7,145 nucleotides of DNA, from NCBI GenBank assembly GCA_031290725.1, contig JAITMZ010000102.1, positions 1-7,145 on the forward strand, in the 5' to 3' direction. This DNA is from Spirochaetaceae bacterium (GTDB lineage Bacteria > Spirochaetota > Spirochaetia > Treponematales > Treponemataceae). Below, piece by piece: positions 5,347 through 7,145 of this stretch. Positions within the stretch are counted from its first letter, which is position 1. Every line of letters starts with the position of its first letter. The position numbers and the translations under genes are program-made. The notes beneath the pieces were generated by a model, which saw only the letters and a program-made list of their open reading frames with translations, did not search any database and was not told where the DNA came from.

Positions 5347-5370
5347 GGGCGATTGTTGCCCAGATTTTTT
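5347..5370 (+). terminator. Short terminator-like hairpin just before the zapB ribosome site
   Basis: GGGCGA (5347-5352) pairs with TTGCCC (5356-5361), one pair being G-U, with a 3-base loop, and is followed by AGATTTTTT to 5370. The zapB Shine-Dalgarno GGGAGG begins only five bases later (5375). AACAAT (5339-5344) is complementary to ATTGTT (5352-5357), so a competing AT-rich stem would disrupt this one. It may be a second back-up terminator or an attenuator of the zapB operon. Confidence 0.5.
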
Positions 5371-5387
5371 GACCGGGAGGTATGGAA

Positions 5388-5936
5388 ATGATTTCTCTGG
5401 AACAAATAAAGCTTTTGGAGACGAGGATTGAAAAGGCGTTGCTGTATATTGCCGAGCTGACCAATGAAAAAAAATCGCTGAAAACTCAGTGCGGCAATTT
5501 GACGGAGGAAAACGCGATTTTTGCCAGCGAAAACCAGTCGCTGACCGAAACCAACCGGAGTCTGCGGGGGGAAAACGACGCTCTGCGAACAAATCTGGTC
5601 AAGTATCAGTCCGAACAGTCCCAGATTGAGCAGACGGTGCTCCACGTGATCGACCGATTGGAAGCGGTAGAAACAACGATTCTGGAAACCGTAGTGAAGC
5701 GGGCAGAATCAGCGCCGGTACAGCCGGCGGAGCATCGCATTGAGATGCGGCATGATGCCCCGGTCCAGATTCCGGAGCCGGTGGAAACTCCTTTGCGGTC
5801 GGTACAGCCGGTGTCGGGGTTCGGTTTTCCCACAGGCGTGCCGGATGGCGGCGAGTCGGAGAGTGAAGAAAATCTGTTCGGTATCTCCGGCGGCGAATCC
5901 CCGGCGGAGGATGGCAAAGAGCTTGATATTTTCTGA
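5388..5936 (+). CDS. ZapB-like coiled-coil cell-division protein
   Basis: A 182-residue protein: an N-terminal coiled coil about 3-100, then a flexible, acidic, Pro/Gly/Ser-rich tail. Hydrophobic residues recur exactly every seven positions (Leu10, Ala17, Leu24, Leu31, Leu38, Phe45, Leu52, Leu59, Leu66, Tyr73, Ile80, Val87, Val94), with a repeated L-x-x-E-N pattern from 38 to 63. This and the adjacent zapA support a ZapB-type role: ZapB is a cytoplasmic coiled coil linked to the Z-ring through ZapA. It is much longer than E. coli ZapB (about 80 residues), so the assignment is by fold and context, not by close sequence match. The ATG at 5388 is preferred to 5382 because GGGAGG (5375-5380) is 7 bases before it and only one base before 5382. 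The protein ends in ELDIF. zapA follows after 12 bases. Confidence 0.75.
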   Translation: MISLEQIKLLETRIEKALLYIAELTNEKKSLKTQCGNLTEENAIFASENQSLTETNRSLRGENDALRTNLVKYQSEQSQIEQTVLHVIDRLEAVETTILETVVKRAESAPVQPAEHRIEMRHDAPVQIPEPVETPLRSVQPVSGFGFPTGVPDGGESESEENLFGISGGESPAEDGKELDIF

Positions 5937-5948
5937 TGTGACCGGCAC

Positions 5949-6260
5949 ATGAGTAAACTGCGGATAGACATTTTAGGCACAGCTTTTTCAATCGACGCGC
6001 GGGCGGATGAGGCTTATCTTCGCCTGTTGCTCGAAAATTACCGAAAAATGACCGACCTGGTGGAGCTAAACTCCGGCGCTACCGTCACCGACCCGCTGCA
6101 GGTTTCGGTTATGGCGGGGATTATGCTTTGCGACGAGCTTTATAAGGAAAAGAAAAAGGGCGAAACCAGCAAACGTCAGGTATCGGAACTGCCGGATATG
6201 CAAGAATTTGAGCGCCGTACTTTGGATATGATCGCGCGGATTGAACAGGTAGTGAATTGA
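5949..6260 (+). CDS. zapA: Cell division protein ZapA
   Basis: ZapA is a small cytoplasmic protein that binds FtsZ polymers, cross-links them and stabilises the Z-ring. The 103-residue product fits the family in length and layout: an N-terminal globular beta-alpha part starting SKLRIDILGTAFSIDARAD, where the family has I-x-I-x-G-x-x-(Y/F)-x-I, then helix YLRLLLENYRKMTDLVE, the stretch VTDPLQVSVMAGIMLCDELY, and a C-terminal helix to IEQVVN that should form the coiled-coil dimer or tetramer. The ATG at 5949 has only a poor ribosome site; with the upstream stop 12 bases away, translation is probably coupled to zapB. Its TGA stop overlaps the TTG start of the next gene. Confidence 0.9.
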   Translation: MSKLRIDILGTAFSIDARADEAYLRLLLENYRKMTDLVELNSGATVTDPLQVSVMAGIMLCDELYKEKKKGETSKRQVSELPDMQEFERRTLDMIARIEQVVN

Positions 6261-6745
6261 CGATCTGGGTTGACGCTGATTCCTGCCCGGTGCCGGTGCG
6301 CACCATGATCGAACGATTCGCGCTGCGGCTCAAGTTGCCGGTGATGTTTGTGGCAAACCGAAAAATCCCCCATACCCTGCGGGAAGCGAAAATCGGTGCC
6401 ATGCCTCCGCTTTTTACCTCAATCGTAACGGAAAGCGTTCCGGATGCGGCGGACGATTACATCGTTGAACACGCCGGGCAGGACGACATGGCCATCACCA
6501 GGGATATTCCACTGGCAAACCGGCTGGTGGAGCGGGGAATTGCGGTGCTGAACGACCGGGGGGTGCAGTGGACGCCGGAAAACATCCGGGAGCGATTATC
6601 GGAGCGGAATTTTAATATGGCGCTGGTGGAAATGGGGGCGGCGCCGGAACGAACCGGAATGTACGGCAAGCGCGATTTGAACCGGTTCGCCAATTGTCTG
6701 GATAAGACCATTCGGCAGATTACCGCAGACGGGCACCGGGGATAA
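6257..6745 (+). CDS. YaiI/YqxD family protein (DUF188, UPF0178)
   Basis: A 162-residue protein of the DUF188/UPF0178 family, whose fold is related to PIN-domain nucleases; biochemical function is not established. Family hallmarks are visible: IWVDADSCPVPVR at the N terminus (Asp6, Asp8), VANRKI near 32-37, PDAADDYIVEHA (Asp66, Asp67), DDMAITRDIPLA (Asp83) and a C-terminal part with NDRG and LDKTIRQI. The clustered Asp residues are consistent with a metal site. It starts with TTG at 6257, overlapping the zapA stop by four bases (TTGA), with AGGT (6247-6250) six bases upstream, so translation is coupled to zapA. Its last 26 bases overlap the end of the opposite-strand radical-SAM gene. Nothing beyond operon position links it to division. 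Confidence 0.92.
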   Translation: MTIWVDADSCPVPVRTMIERFALRLKLPVMFVANRKIPHTLREAKIGAMPPLFTSIVTESVPDAADDYIVEHAGQDDMAITRDIPLANRLVERGIAVLNDRGVQWTPENIRERLSERNFNMALVEMGAAPERTGMYGKRDLNRFANCLDKTIRQITADGHRG

Positions 6746-7145
6746 GTGCGGCGGCGGCGCTCACCAGATCCTGCGCCTCGCCGTCGCTGTAGGGCGGCAC
6801 GTCGTTGTAGGCCGGGTCCAGGCAGCCCTGGTTTCGGAAGGGCGCAAAAAACCAGGCGGCGTCTTTTGGGATCAGGGCGGCGATTTCCGTGATCTCGCGC
6901 AGACCCACCAGACCGGGGACTAGGACGGTGCGGAACTCCCGGCTCTCCGGGGGCAAGCCGCTCACCAGACCGATTGACCGGAACAATTCGCTCTCTGGGT
7001 CCGGGATTGCGCCGGAAAAATCCCGGTACCGGCGGGGGGAGGTCTTCAGGTCCAGGGCCACAAAATCGGGCCGGGATTCAGGGGACCCCAGCAGGGCGGC
7101 CAGTTTCGCGCCAAGCATCCCATTGGTGTCCAGCTTAACCCGGTA
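6720..7145 (-). CDS. Radical-SAM activase, C-terminal part (anaerobic RNR activating protein-like), cut by window end
   Basis: The C-terminal 141 residues of a glycyl-radical-enzyme activase; the frame runs off the window with no start inside it. Visible motifs are VKLDTNG at the edge, the strand DFVALDLKTSPRRYRDFSGA, the block TVLVPGLVGLREITEIAALIP, and FAPFRNQGCLDPAYNDVPPYS near the end. The pattern D-x-x-A-x-D-x-K followed by VPGLV and FR-x-QG-x-LDP-x-Y-x(4)-PYS is typical of anaerobic ribonucleoside-triphosphate reductase activating proteins of the NrdG/PflA type, which use S-adenosylmethionine and a [4Fe-4S] cluster to install the glycyl radical. The cluster-binding CxxxCxxC would be in the missing N-terminal part, so activity cannot be confirmed. 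The stop TAA is at 6720-6722, inside the 3' end of the convergent DUF188 gene. Confidence 0.8.
   Translation of the reverse strand, partial: YRVKLDTNGMLGAKLAALLGSPESRPDFVALDLKTSPRRYRDFSGAIPDPESELFRSIGLVSGLPPESREFRTVLVPGLVGLREITEIAALIPKDAAWFFAPFRNQGCLDPAYNDVPPYSDGEAQDLVSAAAALIPGARLR

Noticed and set aside
5382..5384. Earlier in-frame ATG for the ZapB-like gene
   Set aside because: It is one base from the end of GGGAGG, too close for a ribosome site; the ATG at 5388 is 7 bases away.
5716..5811. Twelve-base direct repeat CGGTACAGCCGG at 5716-5727 and 5800-5811
   Set aside because: Both copies are inside the low-complexity tail of the ZapB-like gene, encode similar VQP residues in frame, and have no flanking mobile-element features.

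Overview
This window reads as core chromosome of a fairly GC-rich anaerobic bacterium, most likely a spirochaete of the Treponema group. That assignment rests on three impressions: the proteins look treponeme-like (RecA with a long Pro/Ala tail, ZapB-type coiled coil beside ZapA), the gene order infC-rpmI-rplT followed by zapB-zapA fits my memory of that group, and the last gene is an activase of an anaerobic ribonucleotide reductase. It was not checked against any database. No insertion sequence, phage gene, CRISPR array, tRNA or rRNA was seen.

Layout. 1-2205 (+): a small hotdog-fold thioesterase of the FlK type, then recA, then a small membrane-associated HExxH protein 15 bases behind recA. 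A hairpin overlapping the last stop codon closes this block. 2209-3225 (-): a BASS-family transporter, convergent with the block before it and divergent from lspA. 3331-3930 (+): lspA, signal peptidase II. 3931-5163 (+): AT-rich leader with a strong hairpin, then infC (TTG start), rpmI and rplT. 5164-5387: a 220-base non-coding gap packed with hairpins and holding two intrinsic-terminator-like structures. 5388-6745 (+): zapB-like coiled-coil gene, zapA, and a yaiI/yqxD-family (DUF188) gene in a tight operon. 6720-7145 (-): C-terminal part of a radical-SAM activase, convergent with and overlapping the previous gene by 26 bases, and cut by the window end.

Functionally these are housekeeping modules: DNA repair, lipoprotein maturation, translation initiation with two 50S proteins, and Z-ring assembly. 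No new multi-gene system is evident. The most interesting material is non-coding. The infC leader can form either a 16-bp hairpin or a 6-bp pairing that covers the Shine-Dalgarno. The rplT-zapB gap looks like a structured RNA plus an attenuator. Among the proteins, the RecA and ZapB-like products both end in a pentapeptide resembling a beta-clamp-binding motif, and an uncharacterised HExxH protein follows recA.
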